A DNA stretch of 14,482 nucleotides from contig JAUXAJ010000111.1 of NCBI GenBank assembly GCA_030620005.1, forward strand, positions 1 through 14,482, in the 5' to 3' direction. Source of the DNA: Promethearchaeota archaeon (GTDB lineage Archaea > Asgardarchaeota > Lokiarchaeia > Sigynarchaeales > SOKP01). The notes beneath the pieces are model-generated. The model was not told the origin of the DNA. It made no database searches and was given only the letters and a program-made list of their open reading frames with translations. This document shows positions 7,363 through 13,973 of the stretch, piece by piece. Numbering within the stretch: the first letter of the stretch is position 1; the number at the start of each line of letters is the position of its first letter. The position numbers were made by a program, and so were the translations under genes.

Positions 7363-8829
7363 ATGGAATTAATCAAAAGAAATAAATTAATTCTCCTTTT
7401 CTATTTAATTAATGGGGGATTATTGATCTTTTGGGGGCTTTTCCTTTTTTGGTTAATAAAAATGGAATTGTTATGGAATCCTTTACAATTTTTTGCTTAT
7501 GTCATACCTTTATTATTCTTAGCTTATATTCCTGCTGTATATTTCCTTAGATCCGTTGCAAAAATTGCCAAGAACTTGAAAGAAAGAATTAATGTTTCAA
7601 AAAGATATATTGCAGCTTCTTTATTTATTTGTTCTCTGGTTTGGTCGCTCTCAATTATAATGTTTATATTATATTTTTTTCCTTCAGCGTTATTTTACGA
7701 TTACGACGATGGTCCTTATTTGATATGGAACGATGATCCTGAGACAACGATTACTATTGTTTGGACGACTAATAACCCTGCTGGAACTGATTTAGAATAT
7801 GGAGAGACGCTAGGCAACTTGAAAACATGCAGAAATGATTTTTTAACGCAAATTCACGTTGTAGAACTCAAGGATTTAAAGCCGGGAACAAAATATTATT
7901 ATCAAATCTCTGAATTTTCAAGCAAACTCTATAGTTTCACAACCGCACCTTCAGGGGTAGCTCCCTTTGAATTCGTAGCCATTAGTGATACTCATGCAGG
8001 ATCAACTTCTAGTCGATATGGCTCGATTATTAATGAAATGAGCTCACATGAATACGATTTTATTATTAGTGCTGGTGATATAGCTAAAGGGGAAGGAGAA
8101 GATCTCGAAGGATGGCACAATTTTTTTGATTTAATGGAAAGACATGCGTCAAACAGACCGTACATGGTTGCGATTGGGAATCACGAGTATGGTGTAGACT
8201 TCTTTGCGAAAAACTTTAAGTATTTTTTTCCATATGGTTATGTTGAATCGTGGGGTCATTATTACAGTTTTGATTATTCAAATGCTCATTTTATAATGCT
8301 TGATGTATTTCAAAATCAATTGGATTGGGGGGGTTTTCTTTCAGAAACTCAAGAATTGTGGCTAAGACGCGATTTAGCCGCAAATCAAGATAAATGGCTG
8401 TTTGTTGTACTTCACGCACCTCTTTATAGCACAGGAGATTTCAACATGAATCAGAAATTAATTGCTCAACTTGCACCAATCTTTTACGAAAATGAAGTTG
8501 ATGTCGTTCTTTCAGGGCACGACCATCATTACGAAGCATTCTGGACAAATCGCACGGAAGATTGGGGCGGGACTTACTATTTTGTGACAGGAGGCGGTGG
8601 AGGTGGTCTCGACACATCCATAATGGATCGAGAAAACAATCCTTGGAAGCGCGATTATCATAGAGCTTCGGTTTATCCGTATCAACACGATTACATAACG
8701 CTTCACGATCAAATTTACGGAGAACTTACTCATCATTTCATGCATTTTGAAGTGAGTGGAAGTAGTTTACATGTTCAGGCAATTCGAGCCGACGGAACGC
8801 TCATTCAAGAGTTTAATATCAGGAAATGA
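7363..8829 (+). CDS. membrane-anchored purple-acid-phosphatase-like metallophosphoesterase
   Basis: The protein has 488 residues from ATG 7363; a TTG two codons earlier is possible but less likely. Three membrane helices lie at about 9-32, 42-62 and 83-106. Basic residues at 5-8 and 63-82 predict that the rest lies outside the cell. Residues about 115-200 resemble the fibronectin-like N-terminal domain of purple acid phosphatases (TITIVWTTNN, LKPGTKYYYQI). The calcineurin-type metal site follows in order: D209-x-H211 (SDTH), D239 (AGDI), N273-H274 (GNHE), H351 (LHAP) and H386-D387-H388 (GHDHH). A glycine-rich loop (TGGGGGGLD) comes after. All metal ligands are present, so it should hydrolyse phosphate esters at the cell surface; the substrate is unknown. 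It is divergent from the mannosidase and has no same-strand partner close by. Confidence 0.85.
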   Translation: MELIKRNKLILLFYLINGGLLIFWGLFLFWLIKMELLWNPLQFFAYVIPLLFLAYIPAVYFLRSVAKIAKNLKERINVSKRYIAASLFICSLVWSLSIIMFILYFFPSALFYDYDDGPYLIWNDDPETTITIVWTTNNPAGTDLEYGETLGNLKTCRNDFLTQIHVVELKDLKPGTKYYYQISEFSSKLYSFTTAPSGVAPFEFVAISDTHAGSTSSRYGSIINEMSSHEYDFIISAGDIAKGEGEDLEGWHNFFDLMERHASNRPYMVAIGNHEYGVDFFAKNFKYFFPYGYVESWGHYYSFDYSNAHFIMLDVFQNQLDWGGFLSETQELWLRRDLAANQDKWLFVVLHAPLYSTGDFNMNQKLIAQLAPIFYENEVDVVLSGHDHHYEAFWTNRTEDWGGTYYFVTGGGGGGLDTSIMDRENNPWKRDYHRASVYPYQHDYITLHDQIYGELTHHFMHFEVSGSSLHVQAIRADGTLIQEFNIRK

Positions 8830-8896
8830 TTTGATAAAAATGTAAAAATGTAAATGAATTATGCGATTTTGTGAAAAATGTCATATCTTAATAAAT

Positions 8897-8908
8897 CCTT
8901 TTCTTTTT
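8897..8908 (+). terminator. T-rich terminator of the phosphoesterase gene
   Basis: CCTTTTCTTTTT lies about 70 bases after the TGA (8827-8829). It is a plausible archaeal T-run terminator; no hairpin is evident. Confidence 0.3.
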
Positions 8909-8957
8909 AAATCAAACAATATTATTCTTTTCAATTATTAGATTAATAATAATCACG

Positions 8958-8966
8958 TTTTAAATA
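8958..8966 (+). promoter_or_regulatory. TATA-like box for the 135-residue zinc-ribbon gene
   Basis: TTTTAAATA lies about 50 bases before ATG 9014. A start about 25 bases downstream leaves a leader of about 25 bases with no clear SD. Confidence 0.35.
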
Positions 8967-9013
8967 ATTAAATCTCAATATTATTTAAGAGTAAAAGTAG
9001 AAACAATAGTGTC

Positions 9014-9421
9014 ATGAGAAATAAATGTAAATATTGTGGTTATAATGGAAATCTGAAAGAATTAATCTTAATGCCAGACAACAACTATATATGTATTTCA
9101 TGTTGGAATCTACAAAAAAACAGGAATGTTAATCGAAATATTCATATTAAATTCCTTGATGATGGAATACCCGCAATTATCCTCCCTCCAAATATCATTA
9201 GTCCTATAGAATCAATCGATGTCGAAGATTTCAAGGACGAGTTCTATTTGGAAGATTACTATTGTGAAATAATGGATGAGACAGGTTTAACACGGGAACA
9301 AATCGAAATCATGGTAAAGGCTAAAATTGAAGAATTTACTGGTCTTGTTTCGGAAGAAACCGCTTTATTAATGATTGCAAAAGATCTTGGAATTTTTTTA
9401 CAAAAAAAAAAAAGGAATTAA
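9014..9421 (+). CDS. small zinc-ribbon protein with UBA-like helical C-terminus
   Basis: The 135 residues form two parts. The N-terminus is a zinc ribbon with C5-x-x-C8 and C27-x-x-C30 (CKYCG ... CISC). The middle is acidic (ESIDVEDFKDEFYLEDYY). The C-terminal 40 residues read GLTREQIEIMVKAKIEE, then FTGLVSEETALLMIAKDLGI. This pattern (I...K.EE..GL.SEE.A..LIAK.LGI) is the helical, UBA-like segment seen at the N-terminus of archaeal RPA-like proteins and in other archaeal information-processing proteins. It suggests a DNA/RNA- or protein-binding adaptor, though the family assignment is by pattern only. The reading frame ends in a 12-base A run (KKK) just before the TAA, where slippage or base-call errors could alter the last residues. 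It stands alone between spacers. Confidence 0.7.
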   Translation: MRNKCKYCGYNGNLKELILMPDNNYICISCWNLQKNRNVNRNIHIKFLDDGIPAIILPPNIISPIESIDVEDFKDEFYLEDYYCEIMDETGLTREQIEIMVKAKIEEFTGLVSEETALLMIAKDLGIFLQKKKRN

Positions 9422-9692
9422 ATAAGAGAAAAAAAAGTAAGAGATTAGGATTTTGTGGATTCTCAAGCTTTTCTAAGCACAAGCAATTCTCTAGCTCTCA
9501 AGTAGTATTTAATAGTGTATTAGATTGTACTTAAGAGTGTCCCCAAACCGAATGATTAATTTTTTGATGAGCACAGTTTTAGTTCTACTAAAAAGTAATA
9601 CGAACCGCTTAAAAATTTAACGATAGCACATCTTAAGTGAGAGGAAAAATAAATAAAAAAAAAAATAGGATGTAATAAAATACAATTATATC
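9422..9692. other. convergent spacer, no gene seen
   Basis: This spacer separates the 3' ends of the zinc-ribbon gene (+) and the LRR gene (-). It is A/T-rich and shows no coding pattern on either strand. The run of eleven A at 9655-9665 reads as T on the minus strand about 30 bases after the LRR stop and is a likely terminator for that gene. CTTAAG occurs twice (9530-9535 and 9632-9637), of no clear meaning. Confidence 0.5.
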
Positions 9693-10556
9693 TCATAAAT
9701 AGGGAATCTCGTGATGACCGTACCACCGGTTGGAACAAGGATCTGGCAACCTATTCCCAGATAAATTTACCCCGTCCCATAATTTATGTAGATTTTCTAA
9801 CCCGCTTATTTTCGTAATCAAATTATTCTTTAAATGTAGCCCCTGCAGTTTAAGTAATTTGCTAAGACCCTTGATTTTACGAATTCGATTGTAAGACATA
9901 TTCAAACCCCTAAGATTGATGAGATGATCGAGCCCTTCGAGTTCTGAAATGAGGTTATGACTAAGATTTAAATAAGTTAAATTTTGTAAACTATTCAAAC
10001 CCTCAATTTTAGAAATTTTGTTATTGCTTAAAACTAGTGTCGTTAAACTAATTAAGTTGTCAAGACCAAAAATACATGAAATTTTGTTTGAATCCAAGTA
10101 GAGTGCCTTTAAATTCGTTAAATTGTCAAGTTCCGATATAGAAACAATATCATTGTAATCGAGCGTAAGTTTCTTTAAGTTTACCATATTATAAAGACCA
10201 GAAATCTCCATGATCTTGTTGGATCTAAGGTATAAATATTTAAGGTTTTTAAAGTTCTTTAAATCTTGAAGGTCATAAAGCCCAGTTCCCATGATATGCA
10301 ATTCTGTTATATCGGAAAAACCTGAAGTACTCATGATCTCAGAAATGCTTTCAATTGGAGTGAATTCAATTCTTAACACATTATTCTTTTCTACAGCAAC
10401 CTTTTTCCCTAACAAGGATGTAATATAACCAAATCCAAACTTATTGCTTTGTGTTTTCGCATTACTCTCTAAAACTTCCTTATCTCCTAAGAAAATGTTT
10501 CTACCTTCCTTACGAATGAACAATTCCTTACCTCGCAAGAAAAAAGGACTACACAT
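9693..10556 (-). CDS. SDS22-type leucine-rich-repeat protein
   Basis: The 287 residues split into a unique N-terminal part (1-82) and a regular LRR solenoid. Eight 22-residue repeats run in register from about 83 to 258 (starts 83, 105, 127, 149, 171, 193, 215, 237), with a ninth partial repeat and a C-terminal cap (SGNRLPDPC, then a Trp/Tyr/His tail). The pattern LxxLxLxxNxIxxIxGLxxLxx is that of SDS22-like repeats, which bind other proteins; such repeats are abundant in eukaryotes and in Asgard archaea. There is no signal peptide or catalytic motif. ATG 10556 has no SD. TTG 10523 sits six bases behind GAGGT and gives a natural-looking start (FIRKEGRN), so the protein may be 11 residues shorter. 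An A/T-rich promoter-like stretch lies near 10590-10600, so it need not depend on the upstream gene. Confidence 0.85.
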   Translation of the reverse strand: MCSPFFLRGKELFIRKEGRNIFLGDKEVLESNAKTQSNKFGFGYITSLLGKKVAVEKNNVLRIEFTPIESISEIMSTSGFSDITELHIMGTGLYDLQDLKNFKNLKYLYLRSNKIMEISGLYNMVNLKKLTLDYNDIVSISELDNLTNLKALYLDSNKISCIFGLDNLISLTTLVLSNNKISKIEGLNSLQNLTYLNLSHNLISELEGLDHLINLRGLNMSYNRIRKIKGLSKLLKLQGLHLKNNLITKISGLENLHKLWDGVNLSGNRLPDPCSNRWYGHHEIPYL

Positions 10557-10628
10557 ATTAATTCATTACACTTTTTTAGTTTATGTAATAATAAAATAAA
10601 TAATAATTAATATAAACTCATGTTATTT

Positions 10629-11644
10629 TTAAATCCACCACGGCCTGAACCACCAATTTGAAGGATTGTTAGTATCAAACGCAGTTGATACGCTGATCGG
10701 GATGAATTTTGTTGTTTCTGACCACTTTTCTTTATGTTCGTCTTTCAAAATGCCAACCGTACCTGTGATGACTACTTGCGTGTAACGATTTCCCGTGGTA
10801 GGCTCTGAGCGCAATTGCGACGATTCCCAGAACTTGGTACCGTCAAACAGTCCGATTATTTTCTTGTATTCCCACACGGCGGCGGGATTTCCATTTCTTG
10901 GATCGTTTGGATCGTTAGGGTTGTTGTAGATCAAGTCTGGAGGAGTTATTTGAAAAAGTAAGTGTCCAGCATTAGAATGTTTATAACATATTGATAGTAA
11001 GCTGACCCAATATAATTTATAATACACATCCGGATCATTGAGCAATCCTGTTGAATCATCTTTCGTTAAATCAATTTCAACGAATTTAGCGTCCTTCAAT
11101 TTGCCACTACCCAAAAGGACTCTAGGTGGAAAGAGTTTTCCGATTCTTTCATTCATTGTAATATATTGATAGCCAAACTCTTGACCTGCATAATAAATAG
11201 GATAAAGTCTTATCTTTTTTCCGTTGTCTTCAGCCACCTTTATTAATGTACTCATTTTCTCCATTATTATTGGATTGTTGTGTCTCATTGTAAGATCCTT
11301 ATTGATAGACATAGCAGGTGTCTTAAAAATCCATATATTCTTGCCTTTGAAATCGTCCTTGTTTAGGGTAATGCTAAGGCTAATAAAATTATTACTCCCG
11401 CTTATTCTAATGTTGTCGAAAGTGATCGTGCCGGAATATGTATTAGTCTGCCTATTGTAATGGAAGCTTGTATCTTTTTGTTGGTCATCAAAAATCGGAC
11501 CTCGACTTACAATACCTTCTATTTTGCGTCGTAGCTCAGAGACTCCCCAGTAATCAAATAGACTTCGAATGGTGGCTTAGCACCAATAAAATCTATACTT
11601 GAAAAAATTGTATTTTCCTCAAAACCTGACAGAATATTATCCAC
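10629..11644 (-). CDS. unknown protein, gene interrupted by a one-base frameshift
   Basis: I do not recognise the family. The downstream frame is open from 11576 to the TAA at 10629 with no start codon before ATG 11312. Yet 11576-11313 reads as good protein (LRRKIEGIVSRGPIFDD, NTYSGTITFDNIRISGSNNF, FKGKNIWIFKTPA), so 11312 is probably internal. A second frame, 11644-11519, supplies the missing 5' end (VDNILSGFEENTIFSS, GAKPPFEVYLITG). The frames meet at GGGG (11548-11545 on the minus strand): one more G would read LITGGVSELRRK and give about 338 residues. GTG 11644 has AAAGGA seven bases upstream and TATA-like DNA near 11721-11735. Coding-like residues continue upstream to a TAA at 11686, so the N-terminus may be truncated. 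The C-terminus is Trp-rich (NWWFRPWWI). Base composition is richer in G+C than the flanks. Confidence 0.6.
11545..11548 (-). other. frameshift point at a four-G run
   Basis: Upstream frame ATT ACT GGG GAG and downstream frame GGA GTC TCT GAG meet here. A single extra G joins them without a stop. The context has no obvious -1 slippery heptamer, so a base-call or assembly deletion, or a true mutation, is more likely than programmed frameshifting. Confidence 0.5.
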
Positions 11645-11771
11645 AAAATATTCCTTTATATGATCTAATTTCTCTCTAAACTTTTAGACTATTTTATAAA
11701 GTTTATAGATTTTATAAAAATTATAAATATTTAAATCAAATAGAAGACTCCTGGCGCTTTAAATCCATAAA

Positions 11772-11786
11772 ACCTTTATTAAAGGT
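11772..11786 (-). terminator. hairpin terminator behind a small hydrophobic ORF
   Basis: On the minus strand, ACCTTT-AAT-AAAGGT is a perfect 6-bp stem with a 3-base loop, followed by TTT. The TAA of the small ORF (11781-11779) lies in the hairpin loop. The stem-loop plus T residues fits an intrinsic-type terminator. Confidence 0.4.
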
Positions 11787-11850
11787 CCCATTTAAAATCA
11801 CCAAAATCTATTATGCCTGCTATAACTGAGGAAATGATAAATTGAATCAT
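11779..11850 (-). CDS. candidate 23-residue hydrophobic peptide
   Basis: ATG 11850 lies six bases behind GAGGT (11861-11857); an in-frame ATG at 11856 lies directly against the SD and is less likely. The peptide starts MIQFIISSVIAGII and ends DFGDFKWDL. It is a short hydrophobic or amphipathic helix with a charged, Trp-containing tail, a shape shared by membrane-active peptides and toxin peptides. CCGTTTATTTAATCGG (11879-11894) contains a minus-strand TATA-like box, though the spacing leaves almost no leader. A hairpin terminator sits at the stop. SD, ORF, promoter-like box and terminator together raise this above chance, but the length is too short for coding statistics and no family is recognised. 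Confidence 0.3.
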   Translation of the reverse strand: MIQFIISSVIAGIIDFGDFKWDL

Positions 11851-11861
11851 TTTCATACCTC

Positions 11862-12027
11862 AAATATGTAATTTTAATCCGTTTATTTAATCGGTATTTT
11901 CCAACCATTTCATTGCATCTAAGATTCATTTTTTATTTGAATGTTTTGATTGTTCTATATTATATATATAGAATTAAAACCTTGTAAAAGTCAAAAATGT
12001 TATAAATTGTGTTTAGAAAGGGGGAAA
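11862..12027. other. spacer between small divergent ORFs
   Basis: No larger gene was seen on either strand. It holds the TATA-like box at 11882-11891 (-) and a long alternating TATATTATATATATAG stretch at 11956-11971, a plausible plus-strand promoter for the small ORF at 12028. Confidence 0.35.
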
Positions 12028-12102
12028 ATGGAGAAAATGATTAGTATTTTTTTACGAAAATGGGAAAATGTATATATACCTGTAATGTATATTAAAGAGT
12101 AA
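12028..12102 (+). CDS. candidate 24-residue small ORF
   Basis: ATG 12028 follows an AAGGGGG SD-like run by three to four bases. The product is short, basic and aromatic (MEKMISIFLRKWENVYI, then PVMYIKE), with TAA at 12100-12102. It could be a leader peptide for the zinc-ribbon frame starting 28 bases later, or chance. The TATATATA at 12071-12078 inside it may instead be the promoter of that next frame. Confidence 0.2.
   Translation: MEKMISIFLRKWENVYIPVMYIKE
12071..12078 (+). promoter_or_regulatory. TATA-like box for the amber-interrupted zinc-ribbon gene
   Basis: TATATATA lies about 55 bases before ATG 12131. A start about 25 bases on gives a leader of about 30 bases. No SD precedes the ATG. 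Confidence 0.3.
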
Positions 12103-12130
12103 GACAAAATATTGTAGAAATGATTAAAAT

Positions 12131-12319
12131 ATGATGGAGCTAGCTAAAAAATACAAACAAAATTGTCCTAATTGTAAAAAAGAAATAACTCCAATATTGG
12201 TATAGTCCAAAACCATAGAAAGTGGTAAAAAGACAACCGCCGCTTATGGGGCTAATGTAAATATTTGGATTATGGCGTGTCCTGAGTGTCGTTTATTGTT
12301 TTTCGATTATCAGAAATGA
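12131..12319 (+). pseudogene. small zinc-ribbon gene with an in-frame amber codon
   Basis: One frame runs from ATG 12131 to TGA 12317-12319 and is broken only by TAG 12203-12205 (codon 25). The joined product of 62 codons has both halves of a zinc ribbon: C12-x-x-C15 (QNCPNCKKEITP) before the TAG and C50-x-x-C53 (WIMACPECRLLFF) after it, with SKTIESGKKTTAAYG between. Each half is useless alone, so the gene was once whole or the TAG is read through. TAG serves as a normal stop for other genes here (4376-4378 and 12882-12884), which weighs against general pyrrolysine decoding. A nonsense mutation or base error is simplest. The second ATG (12134) is an alternative start. Confidence 0.55.
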
Positions 12320-12881
12320 AGGAATTATTTTTTTGATTTTATAATTAATTATTCAGCGGGGAACCAAGGTGGGACATCAGAAAGAAAAAGGACACCACTC
12401 AGCGATTAAGGTTGTTGTACCGTTTTTTCCTTTAGTAATAAGGATATATTTAAGGACAGCTAGGAGAGAAATCATAATTATTAGGGATAATAAGGAAAAA
12501 GATAAATTTCTGCTTTGTGTATAATAGGATAAGGTAAAAATAGGATTATATTAAAATTTATAATTATATAATAGAAAATATTGAATATTACTTTAACAAT
12601 AATAAATAAGTAAACTGGGGAATTTAACAGGAGTGTGTTGAGGTTAAAAAGATTTCTTTAACTTGACTTTCAAAGTTATTTTTATAAATTAAGAGCTAAT
12701 GACTTCTAAGTCAAAAATATGTTTCCCGATTTTTGTAATCATTTAGAAAGTTTTAATAGACATCTAGACATCTAGAGTTATAAATGTAGATCCAACCTGT
12801 AAAAATCCGTTTTGTTCATTATCAATTATAGAATAGAATGCTTATATATGGTGCTACTCCTGATGAATTTAAAAAGAACCT
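12320..12881. other. non-coding spacer with small repeats
   Basis: No convincing gene. A 51-codon GTG-started frame (12369-12524) lies in a slightly G+C richer patch but has no family resemblance. TAACTT (12659-12664) and AAGTTA (12673-12678) form a hairpin followed by TTTTTA, which looks like a plus-strand terminator. TAGACATC is repeated twice in tandem with a partial third copy (12757-12776). The far end holds the 3' flank of the Abi_C-like gene. Confidence 0.4.
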
Positions 12882-13973
12882 CTATTTTTCAAACGGTAAT
12901 AATGTATTAATTAATAAAATTAAGAAACTTTCAGCTACTTTTACATCTCTTTTTTTCACATTAGGAATTGAAGATTTCCCATGAGAGCCTCCTGGATTTG
13001 CCATTCCACTTATCATAAATTTACTTGATTCGATTAAATGAGGGATTCCATGACTATCTAAATTGTTGCTATAACTCGGAAAAGTAAATAGAATGTTTAT
13101 ATTGTTTTTTATAGTTTGAGCAAGAGGGCTTACAACGCCATCTTCAGTATTTTTTCCATTATGTAAAGTATTAATACCATGATTAATTAAAAATCGCTTA
13201 TAAAAGGATTCAAGAGCTTTTCTGCAACCTGCTAAGGCATCATTATATTTCTTCTGTACGCAATGATCATATATATTATCTAATTCTTTTATTACATTTT
13301 CAAATTTTTTTTTACTTAGGATGTTGTACGCACGTTTTTTTTCCTCTCCTCCTGCTGTAGCTTCAAAATATCTCAATTCACCATCAGCATTTAATGAAAA
13401 ATCTTCATAACCAATCGTTTCAAATATTTCATTAATTAGATTACGAAATTCCTCAGGACTTAAAATTTTTTCTGCAAAGTTCTCATTTAAAAAACCAAAA
13501 AAATCATAGAACATTCGCATTTCTTCAGTATTTTTATTTCTTATTAATAACTTCCAGCCTCCATTTTCTTCAGCTAAATTCAATGACTTGAATAAAATCT
13601 TAAAAAATAAGCGTAATGAAATAAATTTACTAGTCTTAAAATAAGTATTCTTTTTTGGTTTTAATTCTATATTATTCAGATATTCAAATAATGTTTTAGT
13701 TATGACTTCAATATCATCATAATAATCATTCAAGTTATATTCTCTTATATGTGAATGATATTTAAATTCAAAGGGGATATGGTAACCTTTACTGTCTAAT
13801 CTATCAAAAACTAAGAAATTCCAAAATCTATTCCATATATTACCAATTTTCCTACTTCTAGATTTATTTAATTCTTGCTCAAAGATACTAATATTATATG
13901 GAAATAATCGTAGTAATCGATATAATAAAGTAAAACCTCTTTCTATGTCAGGTTTAATAGTCTCTTCTTTCAT
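12882..13973 (-). CDS. protein with Abi_C/HEPN-like C-terminal domain, possible defence gene
   Basis: The 363 residues are largely helical and have no membrane segment. The N-terminal two thirds are not recognised. The C-terminal part (about 230-363) has the layout of the abortive-infection C-terminal (Abi_C) domain: a long helix with YNDALAGCRKALESFYKRFL, then SPLAQTIKNNI, then a helix ending in N326-P-G-G-S-H331-G, then DVKVAESFLILLINTLLPF. In that group the His-Gly before the last helices resembles a HEPN RNase motif, but the usual upstream Arg of R-x4-6-H is not evident, so catalysis is uncertain. A toxin or defence role is inferred from the domain. An SD-like AAGGT lies 12 bases before ATG 13973. 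A TATA-like stretch lies near 14020-14030. Surrounding DNA is gene-poor, as often seen around mobile defence genes. The stop is TAG. Confidence 0.6.
   Translation of the reverse strand: MKEETIKPDIERGFTLLYRLLRLFPYNISIFEQELNKSRSRKIGNIWNRFWNFLVFDRLDSKGYHIPFEFKYHSHIREYNLNDYYDDIEVITKTLFEYLNNIELKPKKNTYFKTSKFISLRLFFKILFKSLNLAEENGGWKLLIRNKNTEEMRMFYDFFGFLNENFAEKILSPEEFRNLINEIFETIGYEDFSLNADGELRYFEATAGGEEKKRAYNILSKKKFENVIKELDNIYDHCVQKKYNDALAGCRKALESFYKRFLINHGINTLHNGKNTEDGVVSPLAQTIKNNINILFTFPSYSNNLDSHGIPHLIESSKFMISGMANPGGSHGKSSIPNVKKRDVKVAESFLILLINTLLPFEK

Noticed and set aside
9556..9738. 60-codon minus-strand ORF overlapping the end of the LRR gene
   Set aside because: It shares the LRR tail in another frame and continues into spacer DNA with the T run. 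It is a shadow.
12203..12205. A bulge-helix-bulge intron at the amber codon of the zinc-ribbon gene
   Set aside because: The CCAATATTGG palindrome lies nearby, but I could not build two bulges around a central helix that would restore a sensible reading.
12355..12430. Box C/D-like motifs on the minus strand (CTGA twice, TGATG once)
   Set aside because: No proper box C (RTGATGA) at the 5' side, and the order and spacing do not fit a C/D guide RNA.
12369..12524. 51-codon GTG-started frame in a slightly G+C richer patch
   Set aside because: Basic and low-complexity product with no recognisable fold, only a loose GGGGA upstream, and stops close by in the other frames. Not enough to call a gene.
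12839..12985. Plus-strand frame starting MLIYGATPDEFKKNL
   Set aside because: The first residues look protein-like, but the rest is antisense to the end of the Abi_C-like gene and there is no SD.
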